This document shows, one piece after another, positions 30,699 to 39,989 of a stretch of DNA of 64,000 nt (positions are counted from its first letter, which is position 1; each line of letters starts with the position of its first letter). The stretch is from the NCBI GenBank assembly GCA_024400395.1, contig JAKSMW010000001.1, positions 52,084-116,083 of the forward strand, read 5' to 3'. Position numbers and translations under genes: made by a program. Under the pieces are notes generated by a model. That model had not been told where the DNA came from. It did no database searches and worked only from the letters and a program-made list of their open reading frames with translations. The DNA is from Bacteroidales bacterium. Its GTDB lineage: Bacteria > Bacteroidota > Bacteroidia > Bacteroidales > F082.

Positions 30699-31823
30699 CT
30701 AAAAGTTGACCGAAACCAAAGCCGCGACCATGTGGCCGTTGTTGTCGTTGGCCTGGGCTGTCTTAAGGGTGTAGTCGAGTTGCAGACGAAGGTGTTTCAT
30801 CGGGTAATAGTTCACGCCGACCATGTAATACGTCGAGCGTTGGTTGTCGAGGTTGATGTCGTTGTTCATGTAGTCATAACGGAGCACCGGCGCGATTTTC
30901 TGCACCTGTGCGCCTTCTTTCTTGCCTTTCACCGTGAAATAATAAGTCGCCATCACATAGATACCATCGCTTTTCTGTGTCGTTATCCAGCCTGGCTGTG
31001 TCATGTCGAGTATGTCGGTGATGCCGTAGATGTATTCCGAGCGGACGGTGAGTTTTTCGTTTTTATACTGTGCGCCGAAAGTGTAACGTTGTCTGTCGCC
31101 GTCAAGACTATCATTAATAAGGGAGTATGCGCCGACGTAAGCCGCGCCCGTGATCATGAGGTCTTTCATGAATGGGTGGAAGTCGAGGCGTGCCGCGAAA
31201 TCTTTGAACTCGTTGTTGTCTTTCTTGTTGATACCGTTGCCGTTGTAGAAACCGACGGTGTAGCCCAAGATGTCGTATTTCTTGCCGTTTTCCTCGCGGT
31301 TGAAGAGGCTTCCGTAGGCGATGAGACCGACGTCACGGCCGCCGCCGTAGCTGCTCACGCCCGAAATGTCGCTGAAGCCCGAAAGCTTGTTCACGACCTG
31401 CGCGTATTCGATGACTTCCAAGTCGTTGAGTGAATAAGGGTTCTCAATCGTGAACGGGAGTTTCTGCTGGCCAATCTTGAAGTTGAGCCACGGTTTGATT
31501 TTCACCGCGACGTAGGCGTCAAGAAGTTTCGGCGAACTCGCGAACTCGGCCTGGACACGGAATTCCAAGTGCTTGTTGATGTTCCCCTTCATGTCGAGAC
31601 GCGCACGCCTGACGTTGAATGTGTTGGAAATCTCCTCGACATCCATGTTGTCCTTGAAATAATCATAGGTGTACTGTGCGTCGATACGGCCGCCGATTGA
31701 CAGATAATCGCCGATAAGCGACTTCCTCTTTTCAACCCTTGTTTCGGGTTTCTGTGCATAAACTGCTGTGAATGAAGTTGATAGCAACAGTAATGCTGCA
31801 ACTAAAATTTTTTTTGCTTTCAT
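30699..31823 (-). CDS. Phosphate-selective porin O/P-like outer-membrane porin
   Basis: A 374-residue beta-barrel. The ATG at 31823 gives a normal signal peptide (MKAKKILVAALLLLSTSFTAVYAQ). The mature part alternates hydrophobic and polar residues, contains YLSIGGRIDAQYTYDYF, LEFRVQAEFASSPKLLDAYV and KIGQQKLPFTIENPYS, the pattern of OprO/OprP porins, and ends with the aromatic Phe needed for barrel assembly. It probably lets phosphate, polyphosphate or other anions through the outer membrane. Pairing with a neighbouring anion exporter-like gene is suggestive, but each has its own upstream region. Confidence 0.85.
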   Translation of the reverse strand: MKAKKILVAALLLLSTSFTAVYAQKPETRVEKRKSLIGDYLSIGGRIDAQYTYDYFKDNMDVEEISNTFNVRRARLDMKGNINKHLEFRVQAEFASSPKLLDAYVAVKIKPWLNFKIGQQKLPFTIENPYSLNDLEVIEYAQVVNKLSGFSDISGVSSYGGGRDVGLIAYGSLFNREENGKKYDILGYTVGFYNGNGINKKDNNEFKDFAARLDFHPFMKDLMITGAAYVGAYSLINDSLDGDRQRYTFGAQYKNEKLTVRSEYIYGITDILDMTQPGWITTQKSDGIYVMATYYFTVKGKKEGAQVQKIAPVLRYDYMNNDINLDNQRSTYYMVGVNYYPMKHLRLQLDYTLKTAQANDNNGHMVAALVSVNF

Positions 31824-31865
31824 AATGTTATTAAATTTACCTTTTTTTGCTTTTGAAAAACGCTG

Positions 31866-31873
31866 CAAAAATA
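31866..31873 (-). promoter_or_regulatory. -7 element TATTTTTG for the porin gene
   Basis: On the minus strand, 43 bp upstream of the porin start, in an AT-rich region. Confidence 0.6.
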
Positions 31874-31948
31874 CATAAAAAGTAAATACGTTTACTATTT
31901 TTTGAAAAAAATTAGTAAAATATTTTACTATTTTTCGGATAAAGAATT

Positions 31949-31976
31949 AAAAACCACCGCCGGCTGGCCGGCGGTG
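31949..31976 (-). terminator. Rho-independent terminator after the adhesin-like gene
   Basis: Ten-base stem CACCGCCGGC / GCCGGCGGTG with a 2-nt loop, followed on the minus strand by GGTTTTT. It lies 29 bp beyond the stop at 32005. Confidence 0.88.
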
Positions 31977-32004
31977 ATTTTCGATTATCGTTAAAACCTG
32001 GACA

Positions 32005-33117
32005 TTATAATTTCACAATCTTTTGCGTCATGCTGCCTTTTGCGGTTTCTATTCTGACGAAATAAACGCCGGCGTTCAAGCCTGTGATGACGTAATTGTC
32101 GGCATCGATGATAGCGTCCATGATTGTCTCGCCGCGCACGCCACAGACTGTGATCTTGGTCATGCCCTGGCAGTTGATGTTGAACGCGCCGTTTGACGGG
32201 TTAGGGAAGAGACATGCGCCGATGCTGTTTTCAGTGACGCCGAGGTCGCCGACTTCAAACATGATGAAGTCTTCGCCGTCAGCGGTCATGGCCGAAACCG
32301 ATTCGCAGCCATCGGCATAGACGGCTGTCACCTGATAATAATAGGTGCTGTTTTCAGTGGCATCCTCTTCATAATTGTTTTCAGTGACATTGGCGATTAT
32401 TTCGTAGTCGTCGCCGGTGTTGCTGCGATAGACATTGTAGCTTACGGCGTCTTCGGCTGCATCCCAGTTGAGCGAGATGCTCGATCCATTTAAAATGCCA
32501 TTGAAGTTGGCCGGGGCGTCGCATCCGCCTTCTTCCGTAGTGACGGAGATGTCATCGATGTCGATGCGGTAGATGTTTGTGCAGTAGAAATGACGGATTG
32601 CGATGTAGATGTTCTGTCCGGCGTAAGGGCTCAGGTCGATGTTGTGTTCATGCCACGGGCCCTGGTCGTCGTCGCGAGTGCCTTTGTCCTCAAGGGTCCA
32701 TTCCGCGATGGTGACGAAGTCGTTGGGGTTGGTGTTGCCAGCTGTGGAAATGGCCACGCCGTAATGTTCGCCGACATATTGGAACCAGTCAGAGCAGACG
32801 AAGAAATTAAACATTGATGTTTCCGTGACGGTGATCTGAGGCGTGACGATGAAATTGTCAGGATTGAGCGGCGGGCGCAAGGATCCCCAGCTTTCCGAAT
32901 AGGCGTAGCGCAGACTTTCGTTGTGTCCGTCTCCCTGTGCCTGAAGGGTCGAGGAATTCATCCAATTATGACCGTCACCATCCGCATCGATGGTTGTCAT
33001 GACACCGATGGTGCCGTCTTCAAAGCCTTCGAAAAAGGTTGTGACAGGAGTTTGAGCTTTTACTACTCCTATCGTGCCAAATATGGCCATAGCCAAAATA
33101 AGTAGTTTTTTTCTCAT
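32005..33117 (-). CDS. Secreted adhesin-like protein with T9SS sorting domain
   Basis: A 370-residue protein in four parts: signal peptide (MRKKLLILAMAIFGTIGVVKAQ); a cleaved-adhesin/choice-of-anchor-J type jelly-roll domain (FFEGFEDG at the start, WMNSSTLQAQGDGH, NFIVTPQITV, up to IDIDDISV near 190), as found in gingipain adhesin regions; a fibronectin type III domain (residues about 195-285, SISLNWDAAEDAVSYNVYR); and a C-terminal type IX sorting domain (FPNPSNGAFNI to MTQKIVKL). It should be exported through T9SS and attached to the cell surface or released. It has its own promoter and terminator, and two metallopeptidase genes lie directly upstream. Confidence 0.88.
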   Translation of the reverse strand: MRKKLLILAMAIFGTIGVVKAQTPVTTFFEGFEDGTIGVMTTIDADGDGHNWMNSSTLQAQGDGHNESLRYAYSESWGSLRPPLNPDNFIVTPQITVTETSMFNFFVCSDWFQYVGEHYGVAISTAGNTNPNDFVTIAEWTLEDKGTRDDDQGPWHEHNIDLSPYAGQNIYIAIRHFYCTNIYRIDIDDISVTTEEGGCDAPANFNGILNGSSISLNWDAAEDAVSYNVYRSNTGDDYEIIANVTENNYEEDATENSTYYYQVTAVYADGCESVSAMTADGEDFIMFEVGDLGVTENSIGACLFPNPSNGAFNINCQGMTKITVCGVRGETIMDAIIDADNYVITGLNAGVYFVRIETAKGSMTQKIVKL

Positions 33118-33173
33118 TTTTGAAAGATTTATTAGACGTTTGTATTAATAAGTTATGCAAAAAATCAGATTTG

Positions 33174-33181
33174 CAAAGATA
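33174..33181 (-). promoter_or_regulatory. -7 element TATCTTTG for the adhesin-like gene
   Basis: On the minus strand, 56 bp upstream of the start at 33117. Confidence 0.55.
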
Positions 33182-33292
33182 TGAAAATTATTGATGCAAA
33201 AAATTATTTCAAATTTTATATATCACAACTCCCAAAATCACACAAAAGATATATGTTTGTGCAAAATCAAAATGCCGAGCTGATGTAAAATC

Positions 33293-34564
33293 CTATTCCG
33301 TGTAAATCTTTATCATCCTTTCGATGGCGCGTTCGCACACTTCGCAGAATCTGTCACCTTTGAAGGTGTTCATCAGGCAGTCGATTTTCGGACGGTAAAC
33401 GCCTTTGAGCTGGTAGCCGGCCCCTTCATACACGCCGACGGTTTTTTCGTATTTCGCCTCCACAGGCGTGGGTACCGGCGTTTTCTTTTCAATCATGTCT
33501 TTCCATTTTGCGTCGAAATCAACCAAAGTGGTGATGTTCGGCTCCCACGGCTCGACATCGAGAAGGTAGTTGCAGGTGCCGTCGTAGGCGTATTCGTCGG
33601 CCAGTCCTGCGAAACCGTGCCCGAACTCGTGTATTATAACGTCGGAGGAATATGAGTTGCCCGTCGAGCTGACGCAATACGAGTTGAAGATTCCGCCGCC
33701 GCCGTATTTCGGACTGTTGGCGAGGATGTAAATCTGGTCGTAAGGCACCTGTCCGGCGAGTTCCTTCATCGTGCGGTTGTCGAACGTCATGCAGTAGCGT
33801 TCGCTTCCGAAAGTCCAGTATTGACAATGCAAAGCGGTGTTTTTATAGATGCCTTCGCCCGGTTTAGAGATGTCGGAGTCCTGCGACGGAATCATTATCG
33901 CGCGGATGTTGAACCTGTCGCGGTACAAGTCGTAAGGCGCATAACCGAAGAGGCTCTCCATGAAGAAGTTGCAGTCGCTCACGAATTTTCCCATCTCCTG
34001 TTCGGTATATCCGTCGGGGAGCAGCACGATGTCAACGGCCTTGTCGGACGGGTAGCCGCCATAGACGTTGTAAACCGCGTAGGGCAGCTTCGGCGCCGGC
34101 ATGATGTACGGGTCTTTCGGGTCAACGGTGACGCTCATCATCTCGTGGAGTTCGAGGTGGTCATCTTTGGCGTAGAACGTCACCTCGACGGGTTCTTTCG
34201 GGAACGGCATTATCACCGACTCATGGAAGCCTTTGTTGACATTCACGGCCTCGTCAGTGGTCTGCCACTCGCCGAAAAGCAGGCAATAGCCATGCGAATA
34301 AAGCACGAGGTCGGAGTCTGGCAGCGTGACTTCAAAGTAATACATCCCGTAGCCGGTGTCGTCGATGAGATGGACGCGCGGCCCGCCCCATTCGGGTTCT
34401 TTCACAAAACGGTCAACGGCGTATGAGACGGTGTCGGAGTTTCCGAAAAGATAATAGTCAATGCGTAACTGGTTGTCAGTGAAGTATCTGTCGTATTCCA
34501 CCTGTGCGTCGGCAAACGTGCCGAGTACAAAAAGGAGATATAATAATGTTGAGATTTTTTTCAT
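33293..34564 (-). CDS. Secreted M64-family (IgA protease-type) zinc metallopeptidase
   Basis: A 423-residue protein from the ATG at 34564, which gives a good signal peptide (ending GTFADAQ). The N-terminal half (to about residue 170) is an M64N-type beta domain. The peptidase part has the zinc site HEFGHGFAGLADEY with H312, E313 and H316 and an Asp at 323, the hallmark of family M64, whose founding member is the IgA peptidase of Clostridium ramosum. Unlike its neighbours it has no T9SS sorting domain; it ends in a short helix after a CEVC pair. Actual cleavage of IgA is not implied by the family alone. It follows the M6 gene by 63 bp and may share its transcript. Confidence 0.9.
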   Translation of the reverse strand: MKKISTLLYLLFVLGTFADAQVEYDRYFTDNQLRIDYYLFGNSDTVSYAVDRFVKEPEWGGPRVHLIDDTGYGMYYFEVTLPDSDLVLYSHGYCLLFGEWQTTDEAVNVNKGFHESVIMPFPKEPVEVTFYAKDDHLELHEMMSVTVDPKDPYIMPAPKLPYAVYNVYGGYPSDKAVDIVLLPDGYTEQEMGKFVSDCNFFMESLFGYAPYDLYRDRFNIRAIMIPSQDSDISKPGEGIYKNTALHCQYWTFGSERYCMTFDNRTMKELAGQVPYDQIYILANSPKYGGGGIFNSYCVSSTGNSYSSDVIIHEFGHGFAGLADEYAYDGTCNYLLDVEPWEPNITTLVDFDAKWKDMIEKKTPVPTPVEAKYEKTVGVYEGAGYQLKGVYRPKIDCLMNTFKGDRFCEVCERAIERMIKIYTE

Positions 34565-34627
34565 GTTTCTGCGAATTTTCAGCTTGCCCGACTCCATGCG
34601 GGAGAAGCCGGGCAACCTTTTTAAATG

Positions 34628-37600
34628 TTATCGTTTAACAATTTTTTGCGTCAAGACATTGCCGTTTTTCATAAAGAGTTTCATAGTATAAACTCCTGAT
34701 TTCCATTCTTTTACAGAAATCGTTTCATCGTTTGCCGAGATGATTTTCCTGCCGGTGACATCGTATATTTCGTAATAGTCAAACTCGCCGGAGATGTTCA
34801 AGGCCTCTTCAGCCGGATTCGGATAGACGAAACCTGCGTTTTCGGTTATTTCGTTGATGTCGGTGTTGCCGCAGACTTCGTTTGACATTATGTATTCTTT
34901 GCCGTTCAAAACCAAAGCAACGGTGTAGCAATATCTGTTATTTTCCAGATTCTCATCGACATAACTCGTTGATTTCACATCTGTTGCTATGATTTCCTCA
35001 TTGCGGTAAATGTTATACGACTCATTTTCGGGCATTTCGGTATAGGCGCGGAGCATCCAGGAATAATCCATATTGAAGTCGGTCAGCGGACGCCATGAAG
35101 AACCGGATTTTATCAGCGCACTGTTTTCGTTTCCGATGTACTGACATACCGGACCGGAGTTCTGCGCACCTTTCGACTTCACCGTAATCCAAAGCGGCTT
35201 TTCGACTGAAAAATCAACGTTTTCCGAAAGGTTGAACTTCACCCATTGGTTGCTGCCTGTCATCTCGACTTCTTCTGTGTGAATAAGGAACTCAGTTGCC
35301 GTAGCATCGCCGTTGTAAATCTTGAAAGTATAAGTCGCCACTTCCGCATCGTACATCTCTAATGCTGTAAGTTTGTTGTTTTCAAACAGTTGCATCGCTT
35401 CAGGCATGAATCTCACAGCCCAGTTAGCGGTGCTCGACCCGATGTTTGAGATGTAGTCTTCGTTCACGTAGCTGAGTTCGCCGCCGAAAGCCGGGGCGTT
35501 CCATGTCAGGTCAACATTGTCGAAGCCGTAAACGCCTTCAAGTTTTGGCTCTTCGGCGAAATAACTCATAACGAAAGCGTCAACGGAAGCCGGATTGACA
35601 AAGGCGTTTCCGGAAGCCACCTCGTAATGTTTTCTGCCTGAACCCAAGACGTTCTCGTCAACGAAACTCGAGACGGCTGTTTCGGCTATCACTTCGCCGT
35701 CGCGCTTGACCACGAAACCTTTCGGCTCGACGAAAGATGTCCAGTCCAAGATCACGTTGTTTCCGTCAACGGTAGCCGTGAGATTTTGAGGTTCGGCGCA
35801 GACCTCGCTTTCACCGGCGACGAAGGTCCTGACGTTCTCGCCGTTCTTGAAGTCGTTGTCAGTCAATGAAGTATGCGTGTCGCTCAACGAGAAGTGGCAT
35901 TTCTCCTCCTCCCAGCCGCCGTACCATGTCACGGTGACTTCAGTGCCGGCGGGGACTATAATTTTCCCAGCTTTTTCCAAATCTTCACCATTGTAAATCG
36001 TGAAATGTTTGGTCGGCATACCGTTGTCAAACGAAATCTCGACTTCCGCGCCGCGCCATCCTTCTTCCATCTCGGCGGTCATCTGAAGATCTATCTCGGC
36101 CAAAGCACCAAGAATAACATGTTGTTTTTCAGAGTTATAAGATTCTTCATTGCCAGTAATTGAGGTCACGTAATATTCATGATAGCCATCGCCGATGTCG
36201 CCGGTTTCAGAATAGGAAGTCTCCGTGATGTCACTCGCGACAAGTTGCTCATCGCGATAGACTTTGTAATAGCTTGCGCCTTCGACAGCGTTCCATTTCA
36301 GGTCAACCTGCGAATCATTCACAACGTTGACTGTCAGGTTTTCGGGGATAATCTGATGATTTACAGGGCAATAGGTGAACTGCATCTGATGACCGACAGT
36401 TTTTATGTTGCAGATGTTGAATTCATCATCGAATGTGCCGCCGGTGAGCCAAGGCTTTGCCGGAGTGTTTTTGTTGAACTCGGTGCGTCCGGCTTCTTCG
36501 CTGAAGTGCGCACTGCTCAAACTGCCTTGGGTGTATTGACTTCCATTGGGTTGGAAGACATAGACTTCATCGAATTCATCGTGTCCGTTGAAGCTGGCAC
36601 CGCCGTTGTAACGTTTGTCGATTCTCGAAATCGTGATGCCTTTCCCGGGGACTCCGTGGTCGTAGAAGTTGTCTTTGTCGCGGAACTGAACGAGATAATA
36701 CTGTTTCGAGTGCGGGGTTTCAAACAGCAACCCGTTGCGGCGACCTCCTTCCCAGGTGTTTGCCTCGATGGTGTAAGTGCCGTAATCAGAGATGATTGGT
36801 AGTTCGTCAATCCAGTTTCCGTATCTGTATTTGAGCCACACGCACGAGCTTTGAGGCGGGTTCGATGTTCCGCACATCAGGTCCCACGAACCGGCCGGGT
36901 CGAGGTTGTACGGGTCATCATAATGATAAAGGTCAGGCGCGCCGAGCGAATGGAACATCTCATGGCAGAAAGTCGAGACGGTGAAATATGTCGATGCCGA
37001 CTCGAGCTGGAAGTTGAAATTCATCACCTGCACGCCGTGGATGTAAACATTACGTTCATAGAACCACCACTGATGAGGCCAGAGCAGATCGGCCCAGTCG
37101 CCGACATTGCCTTTCACCACGAAAACCATGTTGTCAACGACGCCGTCGTCGTTGCAGTCGATGTTCAAGTCATTGGGAATCATCGGTTCCACATATTTTA
37201 TTGCGCGTTCAAGAAGGTCGAACTCACGTTGTGCGCGGTCTTCCTGACCTTGATAACCCGTCGGGTTGGTGGCGGCGTTGTACGGACGGTAAAAATTACG
37301 CGGATGAATGTCCTCATACGACAGAACCTGCTCGCCGTCAAACTCCGGATAGAAATACGAGTTTATGAACAACTGATTGTAAGTGAATTGTTTATAGAAC
37401 TTACGCATCGACTCTTCCTCGTCGTCGTTTCCGTTGAACATGGCATTGATCGTACTTGCAGGAGTCGTTATTTCAGCGTCACCATTGAAGCGGATGAAAA
37501 CCGTCAGGTTGCTGAAAACGCCGTGGTTTGTCTCGCCGTCGCGATGATTTTGCTTCCACGTGCGGAACTCATCCACGTGCATCGCCTTGACCTTGCTCTG

Positions 37601-37921
37601 ATATTCCTCATGCGAAATCCTGATACTGGGCTGGAGACCGACCGATGCCGGGTCAACCTTGCCGGCGATATATTCTGTCGCAACAATTTGATTGTCAGCG
37701 TTTTTATCAGCATAAACGAAATAACCCTCTTCATTTTGTACTATCGTGAAGCCGTTAATATCATGAAGACGGTTGTAAAATTCGTCGCCGGAAGCGTAAC
37801 ACACGAGCGTGTCGCCATTCGGTTGAACCATAATCCTTTCAACATTTTTCAAAGGAGCTGAAATAACGTTTAAAGTATTGAATATCAATACAAAAAGTGC
37901 AATTAATGATAATTTCTTCAT
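34628..37921 (-). CDS. Secreted M6-family metallopeptidase with fibronectin-type and T9SS sorting domains
   Basis: A 1097-residue protein. After the signal peptide (cleavage near SAPLKN) comes a propeptide-like part, then the M6 domain with HEMFHSLGAPD: H320, E321 and H324 with Asp330 (HExxHxxGxxD). Downstream are several beta-sandwich units: fibronectin-type at about 528-600 and 695-760, a choice-of-anchor-like unit at about 790-950, another short fibronectin unit near 955-1010, and the T9SS sorting domain (FVYPNPAEEALNI to QKIVKR) at the end. M6 peptidases include immune inhibitor A of Bacillus. It is probably a surface or secreted protease for host or dietary protein. Its promoter lies back to back with that of glnS. 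Confidence 0.9.
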   Translation of the reverse strand: MKKLSLIALFVLIFNTLNVISAPLKNVERIMVQPNGDTLVCYASGDEFYNRLHDINGFTIVQNEEGYFVYADKNADNQIVATEYIAGKVDPASVGLQPSIRISHEEYQSKVKAMHVDEFRTWKQNHRDGETNHGVFSNLTVFIRFNGDAEITTPASTINAMFNGNDDEEESMRKFYKQFTYNQLFINSYFYPEFDGEQVLSYEDIHPRNFYRPYNAATNPTGYQGQEDRAQREFDLLERAIKYVEPMIPNDLNIDCNDDGVVDNMVFVVKGNVGDWADLLWPHQWWFYERNVYIHGVQVMNFNFQLESASTYFTVSTFCHEMFHSLGAPDLYHYDDPYNLDPAGSWDLMCGTSNPPQSSCVWLKYRYGNWIDELPIISDYGTYTIEANTWEGGRRNGLLFETPHSKQYYLVQFRDKDNFYDHGVPGKGITISRIDKRYNGGASFNGHDEFDEVYVFQPNGSQYTQGSLSSAHFSEEAGRTEFNKNTPAKPWLTGGTFDDEFNICNIKTVGHQMQFTYCPVNHQIIPENLTVNVVNDSQVDLKWNAVEGASYYKVYRDEQLVASDITETSYSETGDIGDGYHEYYVTSITGNEESYNSEKQHVILGALAEIDLQMTAEMEEGWRGAEVEISFDNGMPTKHFTIYNGEDLEKAGKIIVPAGTEVTVTWYGGWEEEKCHFSLSDTHTSLTDNDFKNGENVRTFVAGESEVCAEPQNLTATVDGNNVILDWTSFVEPKGFVVKRDGEVIAETAVSSFVDENVLGSGRKHYEVASGNAFVNPASVDAFVMSYFAEEPKLEGVYGFDNVDLTWNAPAFGGELSYVNEDYISNIGSSTANWAVRFMPEAMQLFENNKLTALEMYDAEVATYTFKIYNGDATATEFLIHTEEVEMTGSNQWVKFNLSENVDFSVEKPLWITVKSKGAQNSGPVCQYIGNENSALIKSGSSWRPLTDFNMDYSWMLRAYTEMPENESYNIYRNEEIIATDVKSTSYVDENLENNRYCYTVALVLNGKEYIMSNEVCGNTDINEITENAGFVYPNPAEEALNISGEFDYYEIYDVTGRKIISANDETISVKEWKSGVYTMKLFMKNGNVLTQKIVKR

Positions 37922-37973
37922 AAAAATTCAAATTTTGAGGGCGTAAAATTACAAATTTTTAAAAAAATACACG

Positions 37974-37981
37974 CAAAAATA
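37974..37981 (-). promoter_or_regulatory. -7 element TATTTTTG for the M6 peptidase gene
   Basis: On the minus strand, 52 bp upstream of the start at 37921; only 13 bp from the divergent -7 element of glnS. Confidence 0.6.
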
Positions 37982-37994
37982 TTTAATTTTGTGT

Positions 37995-38002
37995 TATTTT
38001 TG
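37995..38002 (+). promoter_or_regulatory. -7 element TATTTTTG for glnS
   Basis: TATTTTTG about 97 bp upstream of the glnS ATG at 38099; the leader in between contains the dispersed CTTGTGCAACTTGTGTTAAA-type repeat (38069-38090). Confidence 0.6.
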
Positions 38003-38098
38003 CGATTTGATTAGTTGAACATAAAGTTTATTTGTAACTTCAAACTTGCAAAGTTAAAACACGATAATCTTGTGCAACTTGTGTTAAAAAAATTAGGA

Positions 38099-39829
38099 AT
38101 GGAAAATCTCGAATCTGAAAAAGAAGAAAAGAAATCGCTGAATTTCATTGAGGCGAAAGTTGAAGAAGATTTACGAAACGGCAAGAACGACGGTCGCATC
38201 CAGACACGTTTCCCACCGGAGCCGAACGGATACCTGCACATCGGGCACGCCAAGGCCATCTGCCTTGACTTCGGACTGGCACAGAGATACGGCGGCGTCT
38301 GCAACCTGCGTTTCGACGACACTAACCCGACCAAGGAGAACATGGAATATGTCGATGCTATCAAAGAAGACATCCAATGGCTTGGTTATCAGTGGGGCAA
38401 TGAATATTACGCTTCCGACTACTTCCAGCAGCTCTGGGATTTCGCGATAAGACTGATAAAGGAAGGCAAGGCATATATCGACGAGCAGAGTTCGGAGGAG
38501 ATCGCCGCGCAGAAAGGCACGCCGACGCAGCCCGGCACCGAAAGCCCGTACAGAAACCGCCCCGCCGAAGAGTCGCTTGAGCTTTTCAACAAGATGAATT
38601 CCGGCGAGGTCGAGGAGGGCAGGATGGTGCTCCGCGCGAAAATCGATATGGCGAACCCGAACATGCACTTCCGCGACCCCATCATCTACCGCGTCGTGAA
38701 GACCCCGCACCACCGCACCGGCACGAAATGGAACGCCTACCCGATGTACGACTTCGCACACGGACAGAGCGACTACTTCGAAGGCGTGACGCATTCGTTA
38801 TGCACGCTTGAGTTCGTGGTCCACCGCCCGCTTTACGACTATTTCATCGACGAGGTGAAAGAAGGCAACGACCTCGAAGACCACCGTCCGCGCCAGACCG
38901 AGTTCAACAAACTGAACCTCAACTACACCTTAATGAGCAAGCGTAACCTCCTCGTCTTGGTGAAAGAAGGCGTCGTGAGCGGCTGGGACGACCCGCGGAT
39001 GCCTACGCTGTGCGGTTTCCGCCGCCGCGGATACACGCCGGAGTCGATACATAAATTCATTGATAAAATCGGTTACACGACATACGACGCGCTCAACGAC
39101 TTCGCACTGCTCGAAAGCTCGATCCGCGAAGACCTCAACGCCCGCGCCACACGCGTCTCGGCAGTCATCAACCCGGTTAAGTTGGTGATTACCAACTATC
39201 CGGAAGGCCAGACAGAAGAACTCGAAGCTATCAACAACCCTGAGGACGAGAACGCCGGAAGCCATAACATCACCTTCAGCCGCGAGCTGTGGATCGAGAA
39301 GGAGGACTTCATGGAATGCCCGCCGAACAAATATTTCCGCCTCACCCCCGGCAAGGAGGTGCGCCTCAAGAACGCTTACATCGTGAAATGCACCGGCTGC
39401 AAGAAAGACGAAGACGGCAACATCGTGGAAGTCTATGCCGAATACGACCCGCTGACACGCAGCGGGATGCCCGACGCAAACAGAAAGGTGAAAGGCACCA
39501 TCCACTGGGTGAGCCAGAGCCATTGCATCAAGGCGGAGGTGCGTCTCTACGACAGACTCTGGAACGTGGAGAACCCGCGCGACGAACTCGCCAAGCTGCA
39601 AGACGAAGGCAATACTCCTATCGAAGCGATGCGTAAGATGATGAACCCGAACTCACTGGAAATCAGACAGAACTGCTACGTCGAGCAATTCCTTGCCGAC
39701 GCCAAGCCGCTCGACCATTTCCAGTTCCAGAGAATCGGCTACTTCACCATCGACAAAGACAGCACGCCGGAACATCTCGTCTTCAACAGAACCGTCGGAC
39801 TGAAAGACACTTGGACGAAGAACAGTTAA
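38099..39829 (+). CDS. glnS: Glutaminyl-tRNA synthetase
   Basis: A class I synthetase of 576 residues. The ATG at 38099 is chosen; the frame is open to 38015, but the extra part comes from the repeat-bearing leader. It shows the HIGH motif in PPEPNGYLHIGHAKA near residue 45, LRFDDTNPTKE, and the KMSKR equivalent YTLMSKRNLL near residue 280. The C-terminal anticodon-binding beta barrels run from about residue 345. It charges tRNA-Gln, so this organism does not rely only on the amidotransferase route. The stop codon is embedded in a GTTAAGAGAGGAGAG repeat. Confidence 0.96.
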   Translation: MENLESEKEEKKSLNFIEAKVEEDLRNGKNDGRIQTRFPPEPNGYLHIGHAKAICLDFGLAQRYGGVCNLRFDDTNPTKENMEYVDAIKEDIQWLGYQWGNEYYASDYFQQLWDFAIRLIKEGKAYIDEQSSEEIAAQKGTPTQPGTESPYRNRPAEESLELFNKMNSGEVEEGRMVLRAKIDMANPNMHFRDPIIYRVVKTPHHRTGTKWNAYPMYDFAHGQSDYFEGVTHSLCTLEFVVHRPLYDYFIDEVKEGNDLEDHRPRQTEFNKLNLNYTLMSKRNLLVLVKEGVVSGWDDPRMPTLCGFRRRGYTPESIHKFIDKIGYTTYDALNDFALLESSIREDLNARATRVSAVINPVKLVITNYPEGQTEELEAINNPEDENAGSHNITFSRELWIEKEDFMECPPNKYFRLTPGKEVRLKNAYIVKCTGCKKDEDGNIVEVYAEYDPLTRSGMPDANRKVKGTIHWVSQSHCIKAEVRLYDRLWNVENPRDELAKLQDEGNTPIEAMRKMMNPNSLEIRQNCYVEQFLADAKPLDHFQFQRIGYFTIDKDSTPEHLVFNRTVGLKDTWTKNS

Positions 39830-39976
39830 GAGAGGAGAGTTAAGAGAGTAAAGAGGAGAGTTAAGAGAGTAAAGAGGAAAGTTAAGAGAGCGCAAAGCGA
39901 CAAAAAACTTGTGAAACTCGTGTTAAAAAACTTGTGCAACTCGTGTTAAAAAACTCGTGTAACTTGTGTTTAAAAA
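39827..39976 (+). repeat. Two tandem repeat families between glnS and the 39990 gene
   Basis: From the glnS stop, 39827-39891 holds about three copies of a roughly 22-bp unit (gttaagagagtaaagaggaga). From 39904 to 39976 there are three copies of aacttgtgaaactcgtgttaaaa with single-base variants. The last one nearly reaches the downstream ATG. Both units recur elsewhere in the window. Confidence 0.85.
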
Positions 39977-39989
39977 TATCAGTAACATC

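Noticed and set aside
34584-34615. Hairpin TTGCCCG / CGGGCAA between the M6 and M64 genes as a terminator
   Set aside because: There is no T run on the minus strand; it may be an mRNA processing or attenuation stem but nothing supports termination.
36851-37861. Plus-strand open frame of 336 codons inside the M6 peptidase gene
   Set aside because: The minus-strand frame has signal peptide, zinc site and sorting domain; the plus frame has no domain and no promoter.
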